A stretch of DNA of 39,042 nt from the NCBI GenBank assembly GCA_034430115.1, contig DAOUFG010000177.1, forward strand, positions 1 through 39,042, in the 5' to 3' direction. Position numbers and translations under genes: made by a program. This document shows positions 1 through 8,363 of this stretch, in pieces. This stretch comes from CAIXPS01 sp034430115. GTDB lineage: Bacteria; Chloroflexota; Anaerolineae; J036; Brachytrichaceae. The notes beneath the pieces are model-generated. The model was not told where the DNA came from, did no database searches, and saw nothing but the letters and a program-made list of their open reading frames with translations. Every line of letters starts with the position of its first letter. Position 1 is the first letter of the stretch.

Positions 1-1
1 C

Positions 2-394
2 ACGCGCGACTTCGCGGCCTTCCTGGCGACGCCGGATGCGATCAAGTTCCAGAACGAGCACAACTGGGAGCAGGTGCGCGCCGATTGTCACGCGCTGGCC
101 GCCGATACGCAACAACGCATCCTGGATATGTTTGGCCTGCAACCCTTCAGTCCGGTCGATGCGCGCCCGGCGTGGTGGTCACAGATGGTGTCCATCCCGC
201 TCCCCAAGGTTGACCCGGCCAAGCTGTCCAAGTACTTGCTAGATAACTACAAGATCGAAATCCCAATTGGGGCTTTCCAGGGCCATCCGCGAACACGTTT
301 GTCGATCCAGGCTTATAACACACGCGAGGAAACAGATATTCTTGTGGAAGCGCTCAAGAAGTTCGTCACCGAGCAAACAGTCATGGCAGCGTGA
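2..394 (+). CDS. Class V aminotransferase (isopenicillin N epimerase-like), 3' end only
   Basis: The reading frame is open from base 2, so the gene begins outside the window; about 130 C-terminal residues remain and stop at TGA 392-394. The fragment opens with TRDFAAFLATPDAIKF and continues with a segment about an aromatic-rich W-W pair and a final IPIGAFQGHPRTRLSIQAYN block. These match the small C-terminal domain of PLP-dependent class V fold aminotransferases of the isopenicillin N epimerase/cysteine desulfurase-like group, where the 'GTRD' segment and the closing R-x-S-x-Q-x-Y-N strand are typical. The PLP-binding lysine lies in the missing part, so activity cannot be judged. The next gene is 338 bases away on the same strand, and there is no sign that the two are one transcription unit. 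Family assignment is fairly firm; the substrate is unknown. Confidence 0.8.
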   Translation, partial: TRDFAAFLATPDAIKFQNEHNWEQVRADCHALAADTQQRILDMFGLQPFSPVDARPAWWSQMVSIPLPKVDPAKLSKYLLDNYKIEIPIGAFQGHPRTRLSIQAYNTREETDILVEALKKFVTEQTVMAA

Positions 395-732
395 TCAACC
401 GGTGAAGCCGCCACAGAATTTAAGGACTTCGCAAGTATGCAAAACGCCTGGGAAGGTTCGGTGTGGTTTGCCGACTGGCAGGTCCTAGATGTGCGTTAAG
501 TACGCATATCCCGGGCCAGCCGCCCCGGATCACCGTTCCTCCAACAAAGGGGTCGCCGGGCGCTGGCACATGCCCTCTTATACTTTTCGGAGTTGCACTT
601 TTTAGGCAAGTGATTAGACTGATTACCTTGAAATAACATAGCAGCTCCCTCATTCTCCATGATTGTTACGTAAAGGCTACTATGTTCGAGTGTGGGATCT
701 CGTGATGTCTAAGTAAGGAGCAAGTTTGACTC
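395..732. other. Intergenic region before the DUF362 operon
   Basis: No convincing gene is seen here. A short hairpin, TGCGT-TAAGT-ACGCA (491-505), follows the aminotransferase at some distance. A near-perfect inverted repeat, AACATAGCAG (635-644) and CTACTATGTT (677-686, one mismatch), lies about 50-100 bases before the DUF362 start and could be a regulator site. AAGGAG at 715-720 is the likely ribosome binding site, 12 bases before the ATG at 733, which is a longer spacing than usual. I could not pick out a clear -35/-10 pair. Confidence 0.4.
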
Positions 733-1986
733 ATGTCAACGACTAAACCTGCGTACAAGGTACGTGCTGTTGAGTGCGACTATCGCGCAAGTGATGAAGA
801 GGTATACCAGGCGTTAAAGCGTGCAACCGATCCCTTGGACCGCGCCTGGGACAAGCTCAAAAAAGCCCGCACGATAGCAATCAAGTTTAACCAGGATAAG
901 ATGCTAAAACAACTGGTGATGTTCGACGAACGGCATCGCCAGCAACTCGTCAGTGATTGCGTCGCGCGCGCCGTGTTGCGCTTGCTGCGTGAACGCACCA
1001 CTGCACACATTTACTGTATCGACGTCAGCTTCTACCAGGTATATTCCGGTGCTGAGAAAGACAGCACCACCAACATCATGCCGGTTTTGAAAGAGTTCGA
1101 CGTGGAATACGTCAACGGCAACATCGGAAACGTGAAAATGGTGCCCGTACCGGGGGGTGGCAGCATGTTCAGCCACTACCCGTTGCACGAACGCGCCGTG
1201 GGAGCCGATGCAATGATCTCGGTGCAGAAGCTGAAGTGTCACGCCTTCATGGGCGTGACGCTATGTTTGAAGAACCTGTTCGGCCTGACGCCCACACAGC
1301 CGTTGGGTCGTCCGCGCTTCTACTATCACCACCTGGTGCGCATGCCCTACATGTTGACCGACCTGGGCCGCATTTACCACCCAACGCTGAACATCCTTGA
1401 TGGGTTAGTGGGTCAGGCGGGTGAAGAATGGGGCAAGGGTGATAACCCGCGCATCTGCAATACGCTCGTCGCCGGGGATCACGTGATCGCCACCGATGCG
1501 GTTGGCACGCACCTGATGGGGATGGACCCGCAGGGAGATTGGCCTACCCCGCCCTACCATCGCGACCGCAACCCCTTGCTGTGCGCCGCCGAAAGCGGTT
1601 TCGGCACCGTGAACCTGGATGAAATCGACTGGCAAAGCGAGGTGCAGGCGCCCGTCGGCCAGTTCTTCACCAAGATCACCGACTCACGCGAAACGGTGAT
1701 CAGTTGGCGGCGCACCACCGCCGAACAGGCCATGTGGTTCATCGACCATCGCAAAGAGTTGATGGATAAATATGCCGGCGAATATATCCTCTTGCAGATG
1801 GGAGAGGTGAAATGGCACGACAAGAGCGGCGTGCTGGATCGCAGCCGCCGCATCCTTTCGGGAGATCACCCCGAACAGGCGATGTGGTTTAAATATATTG
1901 ACCCGAACGAAACCGAAGGTGAACATTACGAAGTCTACGAACGCACGGTGAAAGAAATCGATGAGTTGCAGCGAGTGATGGCCTAA
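733..1986 (+). CDS. DUF362 domain-containing protein, copy 1
   Basis: This 417-residue protein belongs to the DUF362 family. Family signs are the segment ISVQKLKCHAFMGVTLCLKN followed by LFGL, the NILDGLVGQ strand, and the VAGDHVIATDAVGTHLMG block. Many DUF362 proteins carry a ferredoxin-type four-iron cluster domain, but no CxxCxxC cluster motif is present here, so this is the short form without iron-sulfur cluster. Its function is unknown. The protein is soluble, with no signal peptide or membrane segment. Copy 2 begins 14 bases after its stop, and the two align along their whole length with long identical blocks; the most divergent stretch is near residues 100-140. With the enolase-superfamily gene that follows, the trio looks like one operon. 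Context suggests a role in sugar-acid metabolism; that is inference only. Confidence 0.85.
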   Translation: MSTTKPAYKVRAVECDYRASDEEVYQALKRATDPLDRAWDKLKKARTIAIKFNQDKMLKQLVMFDERHRQQLVSDCVARAVLRLLRERTTAHIYCIDVSFYQVYSGAEKDSTTNIMPVLKEFDVEYVNGNIGNVKMVPVPGGGSMFSHYPLHERAVGADAMISVQKLKCHAFMGVTLCLKNLFGLTPTQPLGRPRFYYHHLVRMPYMLTDLGRIYHPTLNILDGLVGQAGEEWGKGDNPRICNTLVAGDHVIATDAVGTHLMGMDPQGDWPTPPYHRDRNPLLCAAESGFGTVNLDEIDWQSEVQAPVGQFFTKITDSRETVISWRRTTAEQAMWFIDHRKELMDKYAGEYILLQMGEVKWHDKSGVLDRSRRILSGDHPEQAMWFKYIDPNETEGEHYEVYERTVKEIDELQRVMA

Positions 1987-2000
1987 ACGAGGGTGCCACG

Positions 2001-3233
2001 ATGAATTCAAATTACCGAGTGCGCGCAGTTCAGTGCGACTATCGCAGCAGTGACGAAGAGGTTTATCAGGCATTAAAGCGGGCCACCGATCCGCTGGAGA
2101 AGGCATGGGCACGCCTGGCTAAGGCACGCCGGATCGGCATCAAGTTCAACCAGGACTGGCCGGAGAAGGAAGTGATCTATTACGAAGGCCACCGGCAACA
2201 ACTGGTCAGCGACGTGGTGACGCGCGCCACGCTGCGCCTGCTGCGCGAGCGGACGAAGGCGGAACTGTTTGCCGTGGACGTTGGCGTGACCGGCAAACAA
2301 CCCGACGACGAAACGCAAGTCCAGATTCGCCACGTGCTGAAGGAATTTGACGTACCGTTCGTCAACGGCCATCATGACCCGCTGGCGTGGGCCGAGACGC
2401 CGGGCGGCGGTTTGATGTTCCGCAAGTATCCGTTGCCGCGCTCCACCGTCGAAGCCGATGAGATGATCTCGGTGCAAAAGCTGAAGAACCACGCCTTCAT
2501 GGGCATCACGCTGTGCTTAAAAAACCTGTTCGGCCTGATGAAGACGCCGCCCGACGGTCGCCCGCGTGGGTATTACCATCACCTGGTGCGCATGCCCTAC
2601 ATGCTGGCCGACCTGGGCCGCATTATGGACCCCGCACTCAACATCATCGATGGGTTGGTCTGCCAATCGGGTGAGGAATGGGGCAAAGGCGAAACCCCGC
2701 TCATCTGCAACACGCTCATCGCCGGGGACCAGGTGATCGCTACCGACGCCGTCGGCGCACATCTGATGGGCCACGACCCACAATCGGACTGGCTTAGCGA
2801 GCCATTCCACCGCGACCGCAATGCGTTGTTGTGCGCCGCCGAAGGCGGCTTCGGCACCGTGAACCTGGACGAGATCGACTGGCAAAGCGAAGTTCAAGCG
2901 CCCCTGGGGAAGTTCTTCTCGAAGATCACCGACCCAATGTCCATCGTGATCAGTTGGCGGCGTACCACTGCCGAGCAAGGCCTGTACTACCTTGAACATA
3001 AGCAGGAGTTGGTCAGCAAATACGCCGGCGAATATATTCTGCTACAAATGGGAGAGGTGAAGTGGCACGATAAGTCCGGCCAGCTAAACCTCAGCCGCCG
3101 GGTGCTTTCGGGTGAACATCCAGAGCAGGCCATGTGGCTGAAGTATGTCGATCCAAATGAAGACGAAGGCGAGCACTACGAAGTGTATCAGCACACACTC
3201 GCACATATGCCAGAGGGAGCCACGACCAAGTAA
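2001..3233 (+). CDS. DUF362 domain-containing protein, copy 2
   Basis: This 410-residue paralogue of the preceding gene shares almost every conserved block: YQALKRATDPL near the N-terminus, ISVQKLKNHAFMGITLCLKN followed by LFGL in the middle, and GTVNLDEIDWQSEVQAP and WHDKSG near the C-terminus. The region around residues 95-135 differs sharply from copy 1, including a shorter loop, which suggests that the two bind different partners or substrates, or form a hetero-oligomer. No cluster-binding cysteine motif, signal peptide or membrane segment is seen. The ATG at 2001 is preceded by a weak GAGGG. The downstream gene starts 36 bases after the stop, consistent with co-transcription. The family call is solid; the biochemical role is not known. 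Confidence 0.85.
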   Translation: MNSNYRVRAVQCDYRSSDEEVYQALKRATDPLEKAWARLAKARRIGIKFNQDWPEKEVIYYEGHRQQLVSDVVTRATLRLLRERTKAELFAVDVGVTGKQPDDETQVQIRHVLKEFDVPFVNGHHDPLAWAETPGGGLMFRKYPLPRSTVEADEMISVQKLKNHAFMGITLCLKNLFGLMKTPPDGRPRGYYHHLVRMPYMLADLGRIMDPALNIIDGLVCQSGEEWGKGETPLICNTLIAGDQVIATDAVGAHLMGHDPQSDWLSEPFHRDRNALLCAAEGGFGTVNLDEIDWQSEVQAPLGKFFSKITDPMSIVISWRRTTAEQGLYYLEHKQELVSKYAGEYILLQMGEVKWHDKSGQLNLSRRVLSGEHPEQAMWLKYVDPNEDEGEHYEVYQHTLAHMPEGATTK

Positions 3234-3269
3234 TCAGCCATTCGCGACGTGTTGTGCAAGGAGAACCCA

Positions 3270-4592
3270 ATGAGCGATAAACAAACACTTGAGAATGCCG
3301 AACGCTTAACCGACAAAGTGAACACCCTTTCAAGTCCATCGGACTTGAAGATCACGGATATGCGCCTGGCGGTCGTATGCAGCAATTACGACTACCCGAT
3401 CATCCGCATCGACACGAACCAGGGCGTATATGGCATCGGTGAAGTGCGCGACGCAGGGCATAAAGAGAACGCCTTACAGTTCAAGAACATGCTACTCGGC
3501 CAAAACCCGCTCAATGTGGATATGATCTTCCATGCCATGAAGCGCTTTGGCAACTGGGGCCGCGAAGGCGGCGGCGTGAGTGGCATCGAAATCGCGCTGA
3601 TGGACCTGATCGGCAAGGTGTATGGTGTGCCGTGCTATCAGCTCCTGGGCGGCAAATATCGTGAGAAGGTTCGCCTATATGCCGACACGCCCCAACCCGC
3701 CGACCCCACGCCCGAAGCCTATGCCGAGCGCGTGCTGGGTCGCAAGGCGCTGGGGCTCACCTTCATCAAGTTCGACGTTGGGTTGCACGTCTTGGAAGGC
3801 GTGGACGACACGCACATCGGCCAGGACACGCAACATGAGTTCGAGTTGGGGCATCGCTGGCACGCCGCCGGCACCGGCCCGGTCGTCCGCGTGACGGACA
3901 AGGGCTACGCGCGCATGGCCGAAATCGTCGCCGCTGTGCGCCAGGCCGCAGGCTGGGATACGTCTTTGTGCATCGACCACTATGGTCACGGCATGATGAC
4001 GACGAAAGAAGTCATCCGCCTGGGCAAGGCGCTGGAACCCTATGGCCTGGCCTGGATGGAAGACCCCACCCTGTGGTGGGATGTGGAAGCGCACAAGAAG
4101 GTGACCGACGCGGTGGAAGTGCCCATCGCCGCCGGCGAAGAGTGGTATCTGTGGGAAGGCTTCCGCCCCTTCATCGAAAATCGCGCCGTAGACATCATCC
4201 ACCCCGACCTGCTCACCTCGGGCGGCATGGCCGAGACCAAGCGCATCTCCGATTACGCCGAACGCTATGGCATCCCCACTGCGCTTCACTTCGCCGGTTC
4301 GCCCATCGCGTTCATGGCCAACCTGCACGTGGCAGCCTCGCTGCCCAGCTTCGTCGCGTTGGAACATCACGGGCTGGACCTGCCCTTCTGGGAGGGGCTG
4401 GTGAAAGGTCTGCCCAAGAATTACATCCAGGACGGCTACGTGGCGGTGCCCGACAAGCCGGGTCTGGGTGTGGACCTGGATTACGACGGCATCCAGGCCA
4501 ACCTGCGCTTCCCTGGGCTGTTCGAGCCCACCGAAGAATGGGACACGCCCAAACTGGGCTTCTGGCAACCCGATAAACGCTGGGATAAGTAA
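3270..4592 (+). CDS. Enolase-superfamily (mandelate racemase/muconate lactonizing type) sugar-acid dehydratase-like
   Basis: This 440-residue enzyme has the enolase-superfamily layout: an N-terminal capping domain (about residues 25-140) and a barrel. Metal ligands can be read as D236 (CIDHYGHG), E264 (AWMEDP) and E290 (IAAGEEW). H340 in ALHFAGSPIAF sits where mandelate racemase-group enzymes keep the catalytic histidine, and K167 lies on the second-strand position. These enzymes take a proton next to a carboxylate, usually in sugar-acid dehydration or epimerisation. The ATG at 3270 is chosen over GTG 3249 because AAGGAG (3258-3263) lies six bases before it. An unusual insertion (about residues 172-212) follows the second barrel strand. 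It is the third gene of the DUF362 operon and is followed by a terminator. Substrate unknown. Confidence 0.85.
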   Translation: MSDKQTLENAERLTDKVNTLSSPSDLKITDMRLAVVCSNYDYPIIRIDTNQGVYGIGEVRDAGHKENALQFKNMLLGQNPLNVDMIFHAMKRFGNWGREGGGVSGIEIALMDLIGKVYGVPCYQLLGGKYREKVRLYADTPQPADPTPEAYAERVLGRKALGLTFIKFDVGLHVLEGVDDTHIGQDTQHEFELGHRWHAAGTGPVVRVTDKGYARMAEIVAAVRQAAGWDTSLCIDHYGHGMMTTKEVIRLGKALEPYGLAWMEDPTLWWDVEAHKKVTDAVEVPIAAGEEWYLWEGFRPFIENRAVDIIHPDLLTSGGMAETKRISDYAERYGIPTALHFAGSPIAFMANLHVAASLPSFVALEHHGLDLPFWEGLVKGLPKNYIQDGYVAVPDKPGLGVDLDYDGIQANLRFPGLFEPTEEWDTPKLGFWQPDKRWDK

Positions 4593-4602
4593 ATCACCCT
4601 CA

Positions 4603-4635
4603 AAACCTCACAGGTTTAAAAAACCTGTGAGGTTT
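4603..4635 (+). terminator. Hairpin terminator after the enolase-superfamily gene
   Basis: The perfect 15-base arms AAACCTCACAGGTTT (4603-4617) and AAACCTGTGAGGTTT (4621-4635) enclose a three-base AAA loop and begin 10 bases after the stop codon. There is a short T run at the 3' arm. The palindrome also resembles a dispersed repeat, so it may be both a terminator and a copy of a repeat family. Confidence 0.6.
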
Positions 4636-4831
4636 CTCAAGCAGTACGGTCTTGCCGCTGAAGTCATGCGTTAACAGGCGCTGCGCCACGGAACCGATCT
4701 GGCCCCAATTTGCCTCAACTTCGATCAGCGACTTTAGCGGGCCCGCCGCCACCAGTCTCGCCAGCCGTCGCAGGCCAGACGAAGCGGGTTTGCCCAATTC
4801 ATGATCTCCACCTCTTTCAAACAGGAACGAT

Positions 4832-4874
4832 TCTGATAACCTCGCCCATTATCAGACAGCAATTAAGTGATAAT
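4832..4874 (+). promoter_or_regulatory. Candidate operator/promoter of the esterase-rhamnosidase operon
   Basis: The perfect 8-base arms TCTGATAA (4832-4839) and TTATCAGA (4849-4856) are separated by nine bases, the geometry of a dimeric repressor site. A -10-like GATAAT lies at 4869-4874 with a poor -35 (CCATTA, 4846-4851) that overlaps the right arm, so a bound regulator would block polymerase. The ATG of the next gene is at 4911. The rest of the 318-base gap between the genes (4593-4910) holds the terminator at 4603-4635 and nothing else I recognise. Confidence 0.4.
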
Positions 4875-4910
4875 CTTCAACTGAGACGCTTAAAAGATAC
4901 GAAGGTGGTC

Positions 4911-5708
4911 ATGGCGCATCAAACTCGTCGCGCAATCATGTTGTCTGTTCTGCTCGTCGCGCTGCTCGCCGTCAGCGCACAGCCGGTAGGTGCCTACCAA
5001 TCGCCGCGCTTGATGGTGGCGCTGGTCTTCGGCCAGTCGAACGCCGCGAACTTTGGCGAAAGCCCGCATCGCTCCGGGCCGGGCGTCTATAACCTCTATG
5101 ACGGCTATCTCTACTACGCACGCGACCCCTTGCGCGGCGCGAACGGCGAAGGCGGCAGCGTTTGGACGCGCCTGGGAGACGATCTCATCGCCGATAAGAT
5201 GTACGACGCAGTGATCTTCATCCCCGCCGCCGTCGGCGGCACGGAAATCGCACGCTGGGCGCCCGATGGCGACCTGCACCCGCTCATCATCAAGGCCATC
5301 GAGAGCGCTCAAAAGCGCGGGCTGAAGATCACCCATTTGCTGTGGCACCAGGGCGAGTCGGACGCCTATCTGCACACCAGCAAAAAGGACTATGAAGAAC
5401 GTTTCATGGCCATGCTGGCCGATATTCGCGCCCACGGCGTGGACGCGCCCATCTTCGTGTCGGTGGCCACGCATTGTGGGCCCTATCCGGTGAATGGCGA
5501 AATACAGGCCGCCCAGACCGAACTGGTGAACCCTAGCCTGGGCATTTTCGCCGGCCCCAACACCGACACGCTGGGGGATGATGAGCGCATTGAAGGATGC
5601 CATTTCTCGAACGATGGTTTGGAGAAGCACGCCGAGTTGTGGGTACAACAATTGAAAGCTCAGGCCGATTGGGAAACCGCTCAAGCTGCCGCAAAGGAAC
5701 AAAAATGA
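4911..5708 (+). CDS. Secreted SASA/SGNH-type carbohydrate acetylesterase-like protein
   Basis: This 265-residue protein has a typical Sec signal peptide: MAHQTRR, then a hydrophobic stretch ending at about residue 28 (PVGA). The mature part opens with ALVFGQSNAANFGE, the block I motif with the nucleophilic serine S43. LWHQGESDAY is the block typical of the sialic-acid-specific acetylesterase (SASA, PF03629) family, and a C-terminal D-x-x-C-H-F-S region supplies the likely catalytic Asp/His. Such enzymes remove acetyl groups from sugars in glycans. The ATG at 4911 is preferred because GAAGGTGG (4901-4908) precedes it and the signal peptide follows; an in-frame extension back to 4710 has no such support. 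Its stop overlaps the start of the rhamnosidase gene (ATGA), which indicates translational coupling. It is the only clearly secreted enzyme in the window. Confidence 0.82.
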   Translation: MAHQTRRAIMLSVLLVALLAVSAQPVGAYQSPRLMVALVFGQSNAANFGESPHRSGPGVYNLYDGYLYYARDPLRGANGEGGSVWTRLGDDLIADKMYDAVIFIPAAVGGTEIARWAPDGDLHPLIIKAIESAQKRGLKITHLLWHQGESDAYLHTSKKDYEERFMAMLADIRAHGVDAPIFVSVATHCGPYPVNGEIQAAQTELVNPSLGIFAGPNTDTLGDDERIEGCHFSNDGLEKHAELWVQQLKAQADWETAQAAAKEQK

Positions 5709-8275
5709 CAAAACCCGCCGCCAAACGTCACACCCGCCACACTGCCCACCGGGCGCGCTGGATATGGTCGGACCCGCAAGACCCCGCGCCGCGCAATCGC
5801 TTCACCTATTTCCGGGCCGTGGTGGACCTGAAAGCCCTTCCCGCTGATGGCACACTGCGCTTCGCAGCCGATAGCAACGCGCGATTGTGGATCAACGGCA
5901 CGCTGGTGTGCCGCAAAGAGGCGCGCTACCAGGAAGAGAAAATCACCGCCGAGGTGATCGACGCCACGCCCTACCTGCACAAGGGACGCAACGTCGTGGT
6001 GGCGCTGCATCACAACTGGGGCGACATCATCACCTTCCAGCGCACCGGCAACCGGCATGCCGGGCTCTACCTGAGCGCCTCCTGGCTACAGACAGATGCC
6101 TCCTGGCGCTGGCACCAGGCACCTGAATTTATCGCGCACGAGAAGCAGGTGGTCGGCCTGATCGGCGATCCGCGCATCCGCTACCCCATCTTGTGCGATG
6201 GGCAACGCGGCCTGCCCGCCGCATTACACACGGCGGATTTCGACGATAGCCAATGGTCACCGGCCTGCATCGTCAACGACGGCCCCTGGCCCAGCAAGCC
6301 CGCCGACGTAGAGACGCCCGGCCAGCGCGAATATGGGGTGCCGCCGATGAGCATCCTGGCCGCCGGGCAAGCCAGCGGCGAATGTGGCTGCAACGACGAC
6401 CCATTCAGCATCGCCGCTGCGTTGCATGCCAGCAAGTGTTGCCAGGATGACCTGGCCATCCTGCAAGCGCAGAAGCTGCTGAGCGGCCAACCCGTCGTCA
6501 TTAATGGGCACGCCGGTGAAACCCATTTCCTGACAGTGGATTTCGGCCTGCCGGTGCACGGTTACCCCTCCTTCAGGTTGGAAGATGCGCCACAGGGCAC
6601 CCTACTCGACCTGGGATACTGCGAGATATGGCGCTCGCAATATAGCGGCGAGGTGATGGTGGACGAAAGTGGCTGGCTGAACCCCGAAAGCGTGGTGGGC
6701 AAAGGCTATGCCGATCGCTACATCACCCGGGCGGGCCAGCAAAGCGTGGAACTGCCCGACGAACGCACCGCGCGCTGGCTGACGTTGCACATCCACTTTG
6801 AGCACAGCGGCACGGTGATCCTACAAGACTTGAAGATGGTGCACAGCCAATACCCAATCGCCCACCTGGGCAGCTTCGAATGCGGGGATGAACGGATCAA
6901 CCAGATCGTGAAGCTGTGCCAGATTCACGCCGAAGTGACCATGAGCGACGCCTACGTGGATACACCCGGCCGCGAAGACGGTCAATGGTTGGAAGATGCC
7001 CAACCGCGCGCCCTGCTCGCCGCGCGCTGGTATGGCGATACGCGCCTGCGCGAGTTGCTCTTGCGCACACATACCGAAGCGCAAGGCGCCGGCGGCAACT
7101 TGCATCCCTTTGCCCCTAGCAATTACCCGGCCTACCCCGCCCCCTACGACTGGAGCGTGCAATGGGTGGCGATGCTCTACGATGACTATTTGTGGTCCGG
7201 CGACCCACAACGCGTGCGGCGTTATTGGCCTGCGCTGAAGCGCTATTGGGCCGGTACGTTGAAGAACGTGAATCGGGAGGGCCTATTCATCACGCCACAC
7301 GTGTTGGCCGACCTGCGCGTGGGCCAGCACCCCGAAGAGGGCCAATCCAGCGGCATCGTCACGCCGTGGATCATCGAACGCCTACGCTGGTCCACAGAGA
7401 TGGCGCAGGTCATCGGCGAAGAAGCGCAGGCCGAGCGCTGGCAGAAAATTGCCGCGCGCATGACCACGGCCTTCCGCAAGTATCACCTGCTGCGCGCCGG
7501 CGCCAGCCTGCACGTGGCCGACCGGTTCGACCCGCGCCATCCCAGGATCGAACGCGGCTATAGCCAGGCCGGGCAAACGGTGGCAGTCTACGCCGACCTG
7601 CTGACCACGGAAGAAGCACAGATGGCCCTGCGAGATGCCTTTGGCCTGGATGCCCCCACGCAACCGCTGCATGCCACGCGTTGGAATAACCCAACCTACG
7701 CATACCGCGCCCTGCGCGCCCTTTCGCACGCGGGATTCACGCAAGCAGCCGTGCAGCACCTGTTGGAACGTTATGCCCAATACCTGCCTGCGCATCCGCG
7801 CAACCCCACACCGCTCAAGCTGCAGGGGCCCTACGGCGGGCCGCTGCCGGAGTATTGGGTCAGCCGTGAGGACCTGGGGCTACAGCCCGGCCAGGTGAAT
7901 ACGGCACAACCTGCCGACGACACCGGCTCGCACGGCTGGGGCGCGGTGCCATTGCTATGGCTGCATGAATCGTTGTTGGGTGTGCAGATTGCTGAACCGG
8001 GTGGAGGGAAACTGCGCATCGCACCGCAAGCCGGCGGGTTGCCCTACGTGCAAGGGTACACCGCCACCCCAAAGGGAGTGGTATGGGTCTCATGGCAGCC
8101 GCTGGCCTGGCAACTGGAGATCGTCATCCCCGCCGGGGTGATTGCAGAAGTGGTCATGCCGCCCGAATGTGAGGATAAGCCGGTGCGAGTGGTCGAGGCC
8201 GCTGGCAAGGTAACGGGGAACGGCAAACAGGGTTTCACGTTGCGCAAACCTGGGCGATATGTATTTCAAGTGTAA
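5705..8275 (+). CDS. GH78-like alpha-L-rhamnosidase
   Basis: This 856-residue protein would remove terminal alpha-L-rhamnose by an inverting mechanism. N-terminal beta-sandwich domains (about 15-390) include a carbohydrate-binding-like module with ARLWINGTLVC. The (alpha/alpha)6 barrel follows. The segment DTPGREDGQWLEDAQ gives D419, E424 and D431, the same +5 and +12 spacing as the acidic residues of known GH78 active sites. Near the C-terminus GSHGWGAVPLLWLHESLLGV matches the family's closing block and is followed by a beta-domain. The fourth GH78 acidic residue could not be placed: no obvious T-x-W-E motif is seen. ATG 5705 overlaps the esterase stop codon. No signal peptide is present, so a cytoplasmic location is likely, although its partner gene product is exported. 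Confidence 0.82.
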   Translation: MTKPAAKRHTRHTAHRARWIWSDPQDPAPRNRFTYFRAVVDLKALPADGTLRFAADSNARLWINGTLVCRKEARYQEEKITAEVIDATPYLHKGRNVVVALHHNWGDIITFQRTGNRHAGLYLSASWLQTDASWRWHQAPEFIAHEKQVVGLIGDPRIRYPILCDGQRGLPAALHTADFDDSQWSPACIVNDGPWPSKPADVETPGQREYGVPPMSILAAGQASGECGCNDDPFSIAAALHASKCCQDDLAILQAQKLLSGQPVVINGHAGETHFLTVDFGLPVHGYPSFRLEDAPQGTLLDLGYCEIWRSQYSGEVMVDESGWLNPESVVGKGYADRYITRAGQQSVELPDERTARWLTLHIHFEHSGTVILQDLKMVHSQYPIAHLGSFECGDERINQIVKLCQIHAEVTMSDAYVDTPGREDGQWLEDAQPRALLAARWYGDTRLRELLLRTHTEAQGAGGNLHPFAPSNYPAYPAPYDWSVQWVAMLYDDYLWSGDPQRVRRYWPALKRYWAGTLKNVNREGLFITPHVLADLRVGQHPEEGQSSGIVTPWIIERLRWSTEMAQVIGEEAQAERWQKIAARMTTAFRKYHLLRAGASLHVADRFDPRHPRIERGYSQAGQTVAVYADLLTTEEAQMALRDAFGLDAPTQPLHATRWNNPTYAYRALRALSHAGFTQAAVQHLLERYAQYLPAHPRNPTPLKLQGPYGGPLPEYWVSREDLGLQPGQVNTAQPADDTGSHGWGAVPLLWLHESLLGVQIAEPGGGKLRIAPQAGGLPYVQGYTATPKGVVWVSWQPLAWQLEIVIPAGVIAEVVMPPECEDKPVRVVEAAGKVTGNGKQGFTLRKPGRYVFQV

Positions 8276-8286
8276 GTCAACGAACG

Positions 8287-8311
8287 TGTCGCAGGCATGA
8301 AGCCTGCGACA
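8287..8311. terminator. Hairpin between convergent genes
   Basis: Arms TGTCGCAGGC (8287-8296) and GCCTGCGACA (8302-8311) form a perfect 10-base stem with a five-base loop, 12 bases after the rhamnosidase stop. It lies between convergent genes, so it may stop transcription from both sides. It could also be a copy of a dispersed palindromic repeat. Confidence 0.5.
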
Positions 8312-8323
8312 GACCGTCACCAC

Positions 8324-8359
8324 GCGACGTGTTCGATCACGCGCAACGGGACACGTCGC
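8324..8359. repeat. Inverted repeat at the end of the fucosidase gene
   Basis: Arms GCGACGTGT (8324-8332) and ACACGTCGC (8351-8359) are perfect over nine bases with an 18-base loop. The repeat ends four bases before the fucosidase stop codon and may serve as its terminator (minus strand). Confidence 0.4.
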
Positions 8360-8363
8360 TAAC

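Noticed and set aside
420..653. A 77-codon minus-strand open frame in the first intergenic gap
   Set aside because: No ribosome site and no recognisable motif; composition is that of noncoding DNA.
3675..4568. A 297-codon open frame on the minus strand
   Set aside because: It lies wholly in antisense of the enolase-superfamily gene and has no recognisable domain.
4710..4910. An N-terminal extension of the esterase gene
   Set aside because: The extra residues have no conservation signal, and the signal peptide and ribosome site begin at 4911.
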